In this document: positions 1 to 5,831 of the stretch, one piece after another
Position numbering within the stretch: the first letter of the stretch is position 1
Layout: each line of letters starts with the position of its first letter
Source: Candidatus Woesearchaeota archaeon
GTDB lineage: Archaea; Nanobdellota; Nanobdellia; Woesearchaeales; JAHWHD01
Assembly (NCBI GenBank): GCA_019323525.1
Contig: JAHWHD010000001.1
Coordinates: forward strand, 1 to 6,856
Direction: 5' to 3'
DNA: 6,856 nucleotides
Translations under genes and position numbers: made by a program
Notes under the pieces: generated by a model
Databases searched by the model: none
What the model was told of the DNA's origin: nothing
What the model saw: only the letters and a program-made list of their open reading frames with translations

Positions 1-1
1 A

Positions 2-472
2 CTTGGCTGCAGTATTGATAAAGTTGAGCAGGAAGGAGACTTTCTATATATCGGCGACGGCCTGTTCCATCCTATTGCATTCATGATAAATAACAAGGAA
101 AAACAGGTTTTTGTTTTCAATCCATTCTTAGACAAAATAAAAAAGCTTGAAAAAGATTATATTGAAAAGTTTGAACTAAAATTAAAAGAGAACAAAGAGA
201 AATACAATAAAGCGAAAAGAATAGGAATACTTGTAACAACAAAACCTGGCCAAGAACAATTAAGCAAAGCAATCGAGTTAAAAGAAAAATTAAAACAAAA
301 AGACAAGGAACCTTACATATTCATCTGCGACACAGCAGACTTTACTCAGCTTATCAACTTCAACTTTATAGATTGCTGGGTCAACACTATGTGTCCAAGG
401 ATAGCTTATGATGATACTATTAATATTGAGAAACCTATTGTGAACCTTGATCATCTATATCCATTAGAATAA
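2..472 (+). CDS. dph2: Diphthamide synthase subunit Dph2, C-terminal part (5' end outside window)
   Basis: This is the last 156 codons of the archaeal Dph2 enzyme. Dph2 uses a 4Fe-4S cluster and S-adenosylmethionine to transfer a 3-amino-3-carboxypropyl group to a histidine of elongation factor 2, the first step of diphthamide synthesis, in the cytosol. The reading frame is open from base 2, through LGCSID and the YIGDGLFHP stretch, so the ATG at 83 is internal and not the start. Visible family hallmarks are the GCS cysteine near the window edge and the NTMCPRIAYDD segment near the C terminus. These fit the second and third cluster-binding cysteines of archaeal Dph2; the first would lie upstream. 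The segment between them (ILVTTKPGQ, then KLKQKDKEPYIFICD) fits the last Rossmann-like domain. The 3' end overlaps the opposite-strand gene ending at 435 by 38 bp. Confidence 0.93.
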   Translation, partial: LGCSIDKVEQEGDFLYIGDGLFHPIAFMINNKEKQVFVFNPFLDKIKKLEKDYIEKFELKLKENKEKYNKAKRIGILVTTKPGQEQLSKAIELKEKLKQKDKEPYIFICDTADFTQLINFNFIDCWVNTMCPRIAYDDTINIEKPIVNLDHLYPLE

Positions 473-1046
473 GCCTGTACTTTGCATTAAATGTCAATGG
501 CTGAGACGCGCTTCTATAATGATGAACCACTGGAAACATTCCTTCACCAAAATCCACTTTCTCGACTCTCATAAATTTACCAGGCTCGCCTTGATAAGCT
601 AACCTGTGCTGGCTAAGGCATAAATCCCATAGTTCAGGGCTCCAGGGAATTACATGCGATATAGTCGAAGAACTCTGGACTACTTTAGGAGCTCTATGAA
701 GCTGATTATAACGGACAGCACCTTTTACAACCTCAAACTCAAGAACATAATCTGCAAACGGAACTAAAACAAGATTACCAGGGCTCATCTCGTTTGACCG
801 GATCCTGCTCAAGGTTTGTTCCATATAAACAAAAAACCGGTCTCTTTCCTCAGGACTTGCATGAGTAAACCAGGGCTCAAAAACCCCTTTTTTCAGAGAA
901 CTTGCATCCTCAAACTCCAATCCGTTCAAAATAATCTCATCTATTGTAACTTGCTCACCCCTTCTCTCAACCCTTGGCTTGACACGTTGAAAAACACAAT
1001 TATAAAGGATAACTGTATTTTTTGCAATGAACGAATAATTGACCAT
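435..1046 (-). CDS. Uncharacterised 203-aa protein, family not recognised
   Basis: I do not recognise this protein. It appears soluble, with no signal peptide or membrane segment, and has mixed polar and aromatic composition. Notable parts are a KKGVFEPWFTHASPEERDRFF segment (about residues 52-72), a hydrophobic strand NLVLVPFADYVLEFEVV (about 91-107), a Trp-containing VIPWSPELWDLCLSQH stretch (about 122-137) and a C-terminal strand YRLILMDID. The frame is open up to 1133, but the upstream part runs through the promoter of the divergent lipoprotein gene. I chose the ATG at 1046-1044 because an AATTTAAAT box (1067-1075) lies 25 nt before it, matching the leaderless geometry of the neighbours. 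A shorter protein starting near 950, behind GGGTGAG, remains possible. Its stop lies inside the dph2 3' end in a convergent overlap. The long open frame and protein-like composition support coding; function is unknown. Confidence 0.68.
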   Translation of the reverse strand: MVNYSFIAKNTVILYNCVFQRVKPRVERRGEQVTIDEIILNGLEFEDASSLKKGVFEPWFTHASPEERDRFFVYMEQTLSRIRSNEMSPGNLVLVPFADYVLEFEVVKGAVRYNQLHRAPKVVQSSSTISHVIPWSPELWDLCLSQHRLAYQGEPGKFMRVEKVDFGEGMFPVVHHYRSASQPLTFNAKYRLILMDIDDQGSQ

Positions 1047-1066
1047 GCAAGCTAGAATAAACCATG

Positions 1067-1075
1067 AATTTAAAT
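1067..1075 (-). promoter_or_regulatory. TATA-like box for the 435-1046 gene
   Basis: AATTTAAAT on the minus strand is centred 25 nt before the ATG at 1046. No SD precedes that ATG, so a leaderless mRNA is inferred. Confidence 0.5.
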
Positions 1076-1107
1076 CATTTTCCCCTAAACCTTTAAATAC
1101 CAGAAAG

Positions 1108-1116
1108 TTATATAAT
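1108..1116 (+). promoter_or_regulatory. TATA-like box for the Cys-rich lipoprotein operon
   Basis: TTATATAAT is centred 26 nt before the ATG at 1138, which would place transcription start on the start codon. A second box, TTTAAATA at 1092-1099, would instead give a leader of about 17 nt containing the weak SD AGAGG at 1126-1130. Both could be used. Confidence 0.55.
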
Positions 1117-1137
1117 CCCTTATAAAGAGGCATAATA

Positions 1138-1803
1138 ATGAAATACTTGATAATTGCTATAATCCTTGCATCTATCTTGGTTATTTCTGGTTGTTCAGGT
1201 TGTCTTGGCGTAGATCTTTATGCAAATGCAGCTACTGCGGATGAGATTCTTGTAACATGCTCTGGTAAATACGGAACAGACCTTAGTAAGGTTGAACATT
1301 GTATTAAAGATGCTGCTATAAAAGCAGTTAACTTGAAAGCCTGCGCAGATATAACAACCAAGGAAAGAAGAGCCAAGTGCAAGTTAGGTATTGCTAAAGT
1401 AACAAAAGACCCTAACATCTGTAAAGACTCTGACTTGTATATGGTATATGGGTATCAGGACATCAAAGCTGACGATTGTGCTAAAGCTGTTAGAGGAGTT
1501 ATGAAGTGCGGAGGGCTTTTAGGAGCGTGCTGCGATAGCGGTAGACTCGGATATATCTGCAACGCTGGTCTTAAATGCGACGACAATTTCAGGTGTAGAA
1601 CAACCCAACAGGTAACCTGCGGAAAATTAGGTATAGGGTGCTGCTCTGATAAAGAATACCTCTCTCAATGCGATCCAGAGCTTAGATGCGCCGAAGGCAT
1701 CTGTGTTGAATTGTTCTGCGGTAAAGAAGGCCAGACTTGCTGCTCATACGGAGCAAAATGTGAAGAGGGGCTTATATGTGATATTATTTGCAAGAAGGTA
1801 TAG
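1138..1803 (+). CDS. Secreted Cys-rich lipoprotein with three six-cysteine modules
   Basis: This 221-aa protein has a hydrophobic signal sequence ending in a lipobox-like ISGC (Cys19), so it is probably exported and lipid-anchored on the outer face of the membrane. It contains 26 cysteines. The first domain (about residues 35-120) has cysteines at 41, 55, 69, 81, 95 and 114, mostly 14 residues apart, and a KERRAKC motif shared with the next gene. Then come three modules with the pattern C-x6-CC-x(5-8)-C-x5-C-x(3-5)-C, starting at Cys124, Cys161 and Cys194. Such modules resemble small disulfide-knotted folds of the granulin or knottin kind, but that is only a pattern similarity. The function is unknown; adhesion, cell-surface structure or inhibitor roles are guesses. 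It is the first gene of a two-gene operon, and its stop is one base from the next start. Confidence 0.85.
   Translation: MKYLIIAIILASILVISGCSGCLGVDLYANAATADEILVTCSGKYGTDLSKVEHCIKDAAIKAVNLKACADITTKERRAKCKLGIAKVTKDPNICKDSDLYMVYGYQDIKADDCAKAVRGVMKCGGLLGACCDSGRLGYICNAGLKCDDNFRCRTTQQVTCGKLGIGCCSDKEYLSQCDPELRCAEGICVELFCGKEGQTCCSYGAKCEEGLICDIICKKV
1792..1799 (+). promoter_or_regulatory. Shine-Dalgarno-like site of the second lipoprotein gene
   Basis: AAGAAGGT lies within the last codons of the first lipoprotein gene, 5 nt before the ATG at 1805. It supports that start over the in-frame ATG at 1703, which is deep inside the upstream gene, and fits translational coupling. Confidence 0.55.
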
Positions 1804-1804
1804 A

Positions 1805-2332
1805 ATGAAATATATAATACTAATCGGACTTTTGCTGACAACAATGATTATAATATCAGGATGTATAGGAGGATGCGGAGCTTCTAAATCTGTTGAAAGT
1901 GTAGACCAGATTTGTGCAAAGGAGAAGACAATTTCTGATAAAGAACACTGCTACCAAAAATACGGAAAACAGTACTACAACCCGCTGATGTGCACTAAAG
2001 AAAAGATTACAGCACCTGAGAGAAGAGCTAAATGTATACAACCTATCGCAGAAACTTTAGGCGACCCTGAACTGTGCAATGACTTAAGCGATGAAGGCGA
2101 GGTTAACAAAGAAACATGCATTAAAGCTGCATCTAAAAGTAAGAAAAACTGTGGAGAACCTGGAGATCATTGTTGCGCTTCAGGATGTTTTGATCCAGAG
2201 CTAAGCACTGCTACAACACTTACATGTGACTCTTCATACATCTGTGTAAGGTGCGGTGCTGAAGGAGAGGCCTGCTGTGAAGGCAGGTGCGAAGGAGGCA
2301 TGGTTTGTAGCAACAACATCTGTACATACTAA
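1805..2332 (+). CDS. Secreted Cys-rich lipoprotein with two six-cysteine modules, paralogue of upstream gene
   Basis: This 175-aa protein begins MKYIILIGLL and has a lipobox-like IISGC with Cys20 as the expected lipidated residue, so it is probably exported and anchored. It has 20 cysteines. The first domain has cysteines at 37, 49, 63, 77, 91 and 105; from 49 on the spacing is exactly 14 residues. It shares the PERRAKC and DPELC segments with the preceding protein (KERRAKC, DPNIC), which shows tandem duplication and divergence. Two six-cysteine modules follow, starting at Cys116 and Cys150; the first has an enlarged loop (Cys128 to Cys141). The upstream paralogue has three modules, so module number varies. 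The start at 1805 gives a proper signal peptide; the longer frame from 1703 would bury it behind 34 residues. Function unknown. Confidence 0.85.
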   Translation: MKYIILIGLLLTTMIIISGCIGGCGASKSVESVDQICAKEKTISDKEHCYQKYGKQYYNPLMCTKEKITAPERRAKCIQPIAETLGDPELCNDLSDEGEVNKETCIKAASKSKKNCGEPGDHCCASGCFDPELSTATTLTCDSSYICVRCGAEGEACCEGRCEGGMVCSNNICTY

Positions 2333-2334
2333 AC

Positions 2335-2342
2335 TTTTTATA
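2335..2342 (+). promoter_or_regulatory. TATA-like box for the U32-family gene
   Basis: TTTTTATA follows the lipoprotein stop codon directly and is centred about 27 nt before the ATG at 2366. The T-run may also help end transcription of the lipoprotein operon. No SD is visible before the start. Confidence 0.5.
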
Positions 2343-2365
2343 CAACTCTTTTCTTTCTTATGTTT

Positions 2366-3646
2366 ATGGTAGAAATATTAGCACCTGTTGGAAACTGGGA
2401 GATGTTAGCTGCAGCTATAGAAGCAGGAGCTGATGCCGTTTACTTTGGAACTAAACTGCTTAACATGCGCGCCACTGCAAATAACTTCGAACTTACAGAG
2501 CTAAATAAAGTAGTAGATAAATGCCATGAGAATAATGTAAAGGCATATCTTACTATAAATACAATCGTTTTCGATGACGAAATTGAAAAGGTAAAACAGC
2601 TGCTTGATAGCGCTAAAGACGCAGAGATTGACGCAATCATTTGCTGGGATCATGCTGTTCTAAAACTGGCTAAAGAGCTTGGATTTGAGATTCATCTTTC
2701 AACACAAGCATCTATTGCTAACTTTGAAGCTATCAAGCAATACCATGACTTAGGTGTTAAACGTTTTATTCTTGCAAGAGAACTGTCTTTAGAACAGATA
2801 AGATCGATAAAACAAAAAATAATAAACGAAAACCTGGATATTGAAATCGAGACATTCATCCACGGCGCAATGTGCGTTGCTGTTTCAGGAAGATGCTTTG
2901 TGTCACAGTTTCTTTTTGAAAAATCAGCAAACAGGGGCTCATGTCTGCACCCTTGCAGAAGAACCTACAGAGTAACAGACATCGAAGAAGGCCACGAGCT
3001 TGAGCTGGACAATAACTATGTTATGTCTGCCAAAGACCTATGCACTCTTCCATTTATTGAGAAACTTGTTGATGCAGGTATTGACGCTTTCAAGATTGAG
3101 GGCAGGAACAAGACACCTGAGTATGTAAAGACAGTTGTTGAATGCTATAGGGAAGTTATTGATTTTTATATTAAAAATAAAGAATATATTGATGTTAAAA
3201 ATAAGAATGAAGAATTTGAAAACAAAAATAAAGATGATAATATAATAAAACAGTTCAAAGAACTAAAAGAAGAAAACCTGGAAAGATTAAAGACAGTATT
3301 CAATAGAAAGTTCTCAAGCGGGTTCTATCTAGGACTTCCTACATCTCACGATTTTACAGACATCTACGGTTCTGCTTCAAGAACAAGGAAAGAGTATATC
3401 GGTGTTGTAAGGAACTTCTATTCAAAGATTGGTGTTGCAGAAGTCAAGCTTGAATCGGGCGAACTAAGGATAGGAGATAAATTACTTGTAACAGGAAAGA
3501 CAACAGGCGCCAAAGAACAAATTATAGGTTCTATGGAAATAAACCATGAGAAAGTACAGAAAGCCGGAAAAGGAAAAAGCATAGCCCTAAAATTAGATTT
3601 CATTGCAAGACCGAACGACAAGGTCTTTAATATTCGTCAGGAATGA
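2366..3646 (+). CDS. Peptidase U32 family protein, TrhP/RlhA-like RNA hydroxylation factor
   Basis: U32 proteins were first classed as collagenase-like peptidases, but characterised members such as TrhP (YegQ) and RlhA (YdcP) are iron-sulfur proteins needed for prephenate-dependent hydroxylation of tRNA wobble uridine or 23S rRNA cytidine. UbiU and UbiV are relatives. This 426-aa protein starts MVEILAPVG, the usual family N terminus, with a TIM-barrel-like pattern (EAGADAVYFG, HLSTQASIAN). The U32 signature E-x-F-x2-G-A-M-C-x4-G-x-C-x-V-S is complete at residues 162-180. Candidate cluster ligands are Cys170, Cys177, Cys193 and either Cys226 (in SAKDLC, as in UbiU) or Cys197. A C-terminal beta-rich domain begins near EYIGVV. 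A Lys/Asn-rich stretch at about 269-300 looks like a lineage-specific insertion. The ATG at 2360 is an alternative start two codons longer. tRNA modification is the likeliest role, but the substrate is not shown. Confidence 0.9.
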   Translation: MVEILAPVGNWEMLAAAIEAGADAVYFGTKLLNMRATANNFELTELNKVVDKCHENNVKAYLTINTIVFDDEIEKVKQLLDSAKDAEIDAIICWDHAVLKLAKELGFEIHLSTQASIANFEAIKQYHDLGVKRFILARELSLEQIRSIKQKIINENLDIEIETFIHGAMCVAVSGRCFVSQFLFEKSANRGSCLHPCRRTYRVTDIEEGHELELDNNYVMSAKDLCTLPFIEKLVDAGIDAFKIEGRNKTPEYVKTVVECYREVIDFYIKNKEYIDVKNKNEEFENKNKDDNIIKQFKELKEENLERLKTVFNRKFSSGFYLGLPTSHDFTDIYGSASRTRKEYIGVVRNFYSKIGVAEVKLESGELRIGDKLLVTGKTTGAKEQIIGSMEINHEKVQKAGKGKSIALKLDFIARPNDKVFNIRQE

Positions 3647-3725
3647 TGATCTCCCTTATGACCTCAACAGTCGCATTAGGTATCTCATACCTGTAACGTT
3701 CCCATTCTATATCCAAGCAAACCAC
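3627..3725 (-). CDS. Possible very small gene (about 30-32 aa), function unknown
   Basis: A minus-strand frame in the gap after the U32 gene encodes an acidic, protein-like peptide that includes LDIEWERYRYEIPNATVEV and ends IIIPDEY. It starts with GTG at 3725 or TTG at 3716, the latter after a GGGTGG stretch. A TTTATAAA box (3752-3759) is centred about 30 nt before the GTG. The stretch is less AT-rich than the adjacent spacer, and the stop overlaps the U32 3' end by 20 bp, as in the other convergent pairs here. The short length and lack of an ATG keep this tentative. The rest of the gap (3726-3805) shows only AT-rich promoter-like sequence and a short palindrome. Confidence 0.35.
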   Translation of the reverse strand: MVCLDIEWERYRYEIPNATVEVIREIIIPDEY

Positions 3726-3805
3726 CCCGGATAATATTATGGTTTTTGCAGTTTATAAATCTGGTATGTATGCTGTATATACATGGCACTGAATTTTTCA
3801 TAACA

Positions 3806-3814
3806 TTTATATAA
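3806..3814 (+). promoter_or_regulatory. TATA-like box for the thioredoxin-like gene
   Basis: TTTATATAA is centred 27 nt before the ATG at 3837. There is no SD in the intervening AT-rich sequence, so a leaderless mRNA is inferred. Confidence 0.55.
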
Positions 3815-3836
3815 TAATATAGTAATTATTAAACTG

Positions 3837-4292
3837 ATGAAAAAACTTTTATCATTGTTGGTCGTGCTTTTGGTTCTTCCTATTGCACTTGCTTATCCAT
3901 GCGTGTACTACTTCTACGGAGACGGCTGCCCGCACTGTTCAAATGTAAAGTCGCATCTTGATGAAATCGAATCAGATTACAATGTTCAGATATTTAGATA
4001 CGAAACCTGGGACAACCAGGAAAACGATCTATTGTTTGACGAATACATGGCTGAGTACGGTGTGGTAAGAAAAGGCGTGCCTACTCTTTTCATTGGAGAC
4101 GATTACCTTCAAGGAGACAGTCCAATCATTAACGGACTTGAAACATTGCTTGATAAGTATCAAGATATGCGATGCGGTGACGAACCTGATGCAGAGCCAA
4201 GTGTCCAGGAGAGAAACCCTTTTGTTTTCATAGGACTAGTCGCTGTTACTGCTTTGGTTATCTTCTGGCTTCTAAAGACCAAAAAATTATAG
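3837..4292 (+). CDS. Membrane-anchored extracytoplasmic thioredoxin-fold protein (CPHC active site)
   Basis: This is a 151-aa thiol-disulfide oxidoreductase candidate. Residues 1-19 form a signal peptide or N-terminal anchor (MKKLLSLLVVLLVLP, then ALA). The mature part begins with the beta strand CVYYFYGDG followed by the redox motif CPHC (31-34), and has the cis-proline motif VPT at 81-83. Residues 128-146 form a C-terminal transmembrane helix followed by KTKK, so the thioredoxin domain should face outward with a short cytosolic tail. The CPHC dipeptide is the one found in DsbA, which favours oxidising or isomerising activity, but that is inferred from the motif. A role in forming disulfides in exported Cys-rich proteins, such as the two lipoproteins nearby, is plausible. 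The gene converges on pth2 with a 6-bp overlap at the stop codons. Confidence 0.87.
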   Translation: MKKLLSLLVVLLVLPIALAYPCVYYFYGDGCPHCSNVKSHLDEIESDYNVQIFRYETWDNQENDLLFDEYMAEYGVVRKGVPTLFIGDDYLQGDSPIINGLETLLDKYQDMRCGDEPDAEPSVQERNPFVFIGLVAVTALVIFWLLKTKKL

Positions 4293-4631
4293 AATTTTAA
4301 GTTCTTTTGTAACTTTATCAATCTTATCCTCTTTATCAGGACCTATACCTAAGCAAGTGATGGTGCCGGGCTCAACAACTGTACGTCCTGCATCTGTTAT
4401 AACTGCAGCTACAAGGTTTTCTGTCTTTGCAAGCTGCTGGAAATTAAGAAGCTCGTTCTGGTCCTTTACCTTTAGGACAACCTTTTTCATACCCTCTCTT
4501 CGCCATGCAGCCACCTTTAACTTACCTGACTTCAAAGTAGCATCTACTGCTGCATGCGCAACCTGTGCAGCTAACTTTCCTTTAGGCAGCTTAAGGTCTT
4601 GCCTTACCAAGATTACTTGTTTGTATGTCAT
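4287..4631 (-). CDS. pth2: Peptidyl-tRNA hydrolase, Pth2 type
   Basis: Pth2 cleaves the ester bond of peptidyl-tRNAs that drop off the ribosome, recycling tRNA in the cytosol; it is the archaeal/eukaryotic form and unrelated to bacterial Pth. The 114-aa length is typical. The family core is intact: an N-terminal strand (KQVILVRQDLKL), the helix with PKGKLAAQVAHAAV (Lys19, Gln23 and His26 at the expected active-site helix), and the C-terminal TDAGRTVVEPGTITCLGIGP block (Asp80, Thr90), which is diagnostic. The start at 4631 fits both the family N terminus and a TATA-like box 28 nt upstream. It lies 35 bp downstream of the metallopeptidase gene on the same strand but appears to have its own promoter. 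Its stop overlaps the thioredoxin-like gene by 6 bp. Confidence 0.95.
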   Translation of the reverse strand: MTYKQVILVRQDLKLPKGKLAAQVAHAAVDATLKSGKLKVAAWRREGMKKVVLKVKDQNELLNFQQLAKTENLVAAVITDAGRTVVEPGTITCLGIGPDKEDKIDKVTKELKIL

Positions 4632-4654
4632 GTTATAGAATTAATGCAGTCATA

Positions 4655-4663
4655 GTATAAAAA
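4655..4663 (-). promoter_or_regulatory. TATA-like box for pth2
   Basis: TTTTTATAC on the minus strand is centred 28 nt before the ATG at 4631, just beyond the stop codon of the upstream metallopeptidase gene. No SD precedes the ATG. Confidence 0.55.
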
Positions 4664-4666
4664 TCT

Positions 4667-5719
4667 TTATTTTAACAACAACCTCGGCTCTACCAAATCA
4701 GGAAACTTCTCAACCATTGGCAAGCTTTCCAATGATATCTTTCCATAGTATAGCTTGTTAAGGTCTCCACCTTTTTTAACAAACTTCTTAAGCATCAAAT
4801 AACCTTTCAGATACACGTGATCCTTAGTGCAACCTCCAGGCTGTGAAGTGTCAGATATCCCTCGTTTTGCACGCATAGCTATTTTGTAGGCAGTCATCCT
4901 TGGAAAATACTTAAGCATATACGTATATATCTCAGAGAATGGATGCCTAAGTGCCATATCTGTAGCAATGACTCTGCCAGCGTACTTTTTCAAAGTTTCG
5001 TTATCAAGCAATTGCCTTCTTTCTTCATTTACAACTGCAAGACCCTCTTCTGTAGCCATGTAATGAGGAAAACCAGAAGAGAATATCTTTAACTGCTGCT
5101 TGATACCATTCTCAGCCCTTAGCACATGCGAGCCAATCTCATGGACTATCAATCTTTTGACATAATTCTCTGAAAAGTTCTGTCCACGCCTCAGCATCAC
5201 GGTCTTATCTGATATGTTCACATATGCAGAACTTCCCAAACCATTCACTTTCTTGATCCTCCAGTCCTTTAATCCATCATCCTCAAGAGCTTTCTGCAGC
5301 ATAGGGATATACTTATCAGGCGTCAGCTTGTTCTTCTCCTTCAGAATAGGCAGCTCTATAAGCTCTCTTGCCTTTTTCAAAAGACTGGTTGACGGCTTGC
5401 CGTAAACTTTAATACAATATTTAGTGAACTTAGGTGTTCCAAGATACTTCAGCATCTTGACCTTGTCAAGACAATGCTCTCTTGCCTGTTCAAGCAGTTC
5501 TTGGTAAGGTCCTGGAGGGATTTTAAGCCTTTTTAGCCGTTTCTTCATAAGCTCAAGGCTAAACCTTATCTTTCTATACCTGAACTGCGGGTTATAACCA
5601 GGGTCCTGGAAACATCTCAGCTTCTCATTAACAGTGTTTATAGGGTTGATGTACAAGAATGAAAGCTTCCTGGACGCGCTGTCAAGCATGTAATCTGCAT
5701 GTAAAGTCTCTTTATCCAT
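4667..5719 (-). CDS. DUF1704 / MATCAP-like zinc metallopeptidase
   Basis: This 350-aa protein carries the hallmarks of the DUF1704 family (the 'QEGLA' family). These are HEIGSH at residues 193-198 (HExxH zinc site), TEEGLA at 223-228 supplying the probable third zinc ligand (Glu225), and GGCTKDHVYLKG near 295-306, a family-specific motif. Eukaryotic members include MATCAP, a tyrosine carboxypeptidase acting on alpha-tubulin. Prokaryotic members are mostly uncharacterised, so the substrate here is unknown. No signal peptide is seen; it is probably cytosolic. The N-terminal about 150 residues are helical and basic (MKKRLKRLKIPPGPY). The frame extends to a TTG at 5788, but a TTTAAATA box centred 27 nt before the ATG at 5719 supports the shorter form. 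The gene diverges from the Thr-rich leader region. Confidence 0.85.
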   Translation of the reverse strand: MDKETLHADYMLDSASRKLSFLYINPINTVNEKLRCFQDPGYNPQFRYRKIRFSLELMKKRLKRLKIPPGPYQELLEQAREHCLDKVKMLKYLGTPKFTKYCIKVYGKPSTSLLKKARELIELPILKEKNKLTPDKYIPMLQKALEDDGLKDWRIKKVNGLGSSAYVNISDKTVMLRRGQNFSENYVKRLIVHEIGSHVLRAENGIKQQLKIFSSGFPHYMATEEGLAVVNEERRQLLDNETLKKYAGRVIATDMALRHPFSEIYTYMLKYFPRMTAYKIAMRAKRGISDTSQPGGCTKDHVYLKGYLMLKKFVKKGGDLNKLYYGKISLESLPMVEKFPDLVEPRLLLK

Positions 5720-5742
5720 GTCAATAAAAACATGGTAAAGGG

Positions 5743-5750
5743 TATTTAAA
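5743..5750 (-). promoter_or_regulatory. TATA-like box for the metallopeptidase gene
   Basis: TTTAAATA on the minus strand is centred about 27 nt before the ATG at 5719. It lies inside the longer frame that would start at TTG 5788, which argues for the ATG as the real start. Confidence 0.6.
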
Positions 5751-5801
5751 AATGTTATTATTATTTGATTATCACTAAAAAGAGACAAATAAAAAGAAAG
5801 A

Positions 5802-5809
5802 TTTAAATA
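5802..5809 (+). promoter_or_regulatory. TATA-like box for the Thr-rich leader / nucleotidyltransferase transcript
   Basis: TTTAAATA is centred 26.5 nt before the ATG at 5832, so the inferred transcription start falls on the first base of the leader-peptide ORF. This is the same geometry as the other leaderless genes of the window and is independent support for translation of the short ORF. Confidence 0.6.
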
Positions 5810-5831
5810 ATATTAAGACTTACCACTAAGC

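Noticed and set aside
816..1055. Plus-strand 79-codon frame
   Set aside because: It is fully antisense to the better-supported 203-aa gene, with no promoter or SD and low-quality composition.
1047..1133. Longer form of the 435-1046 protein starting at 1133
   Set aside because: This stretch contains the TATA-like boxes for both divergent genes and would begin 4 bp from the opposing start codon.
1703..1804. Extended N terminus of the second lipoprotein from ATG 1703
   Set aside because: It would overlap the first lipoprotein by 100 bp and bury a clear signal peptide and lipobox; ATG 1805 has an SD.
3774..3783. TGTATATACA palindrome as an operator
   Set aside because: A single 10-bp AT-rich palindrome in an AT-rich spacer is expected by chance, with no second copy seen.
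4357..4638. Plus-strand 93-codon frame antisense to pth2
   Set aside because: pth2 is an unmistakable family member, so this frame is a shadow of its codon pattern.
5720..5788. Longer metallopeptidase starting at TTG 5788
   Set aside because: The extra 23 residues run through a well-placed TATA-like box (5743-5750), and the ATG at 5719 fits the 27-nt promoter spacing.
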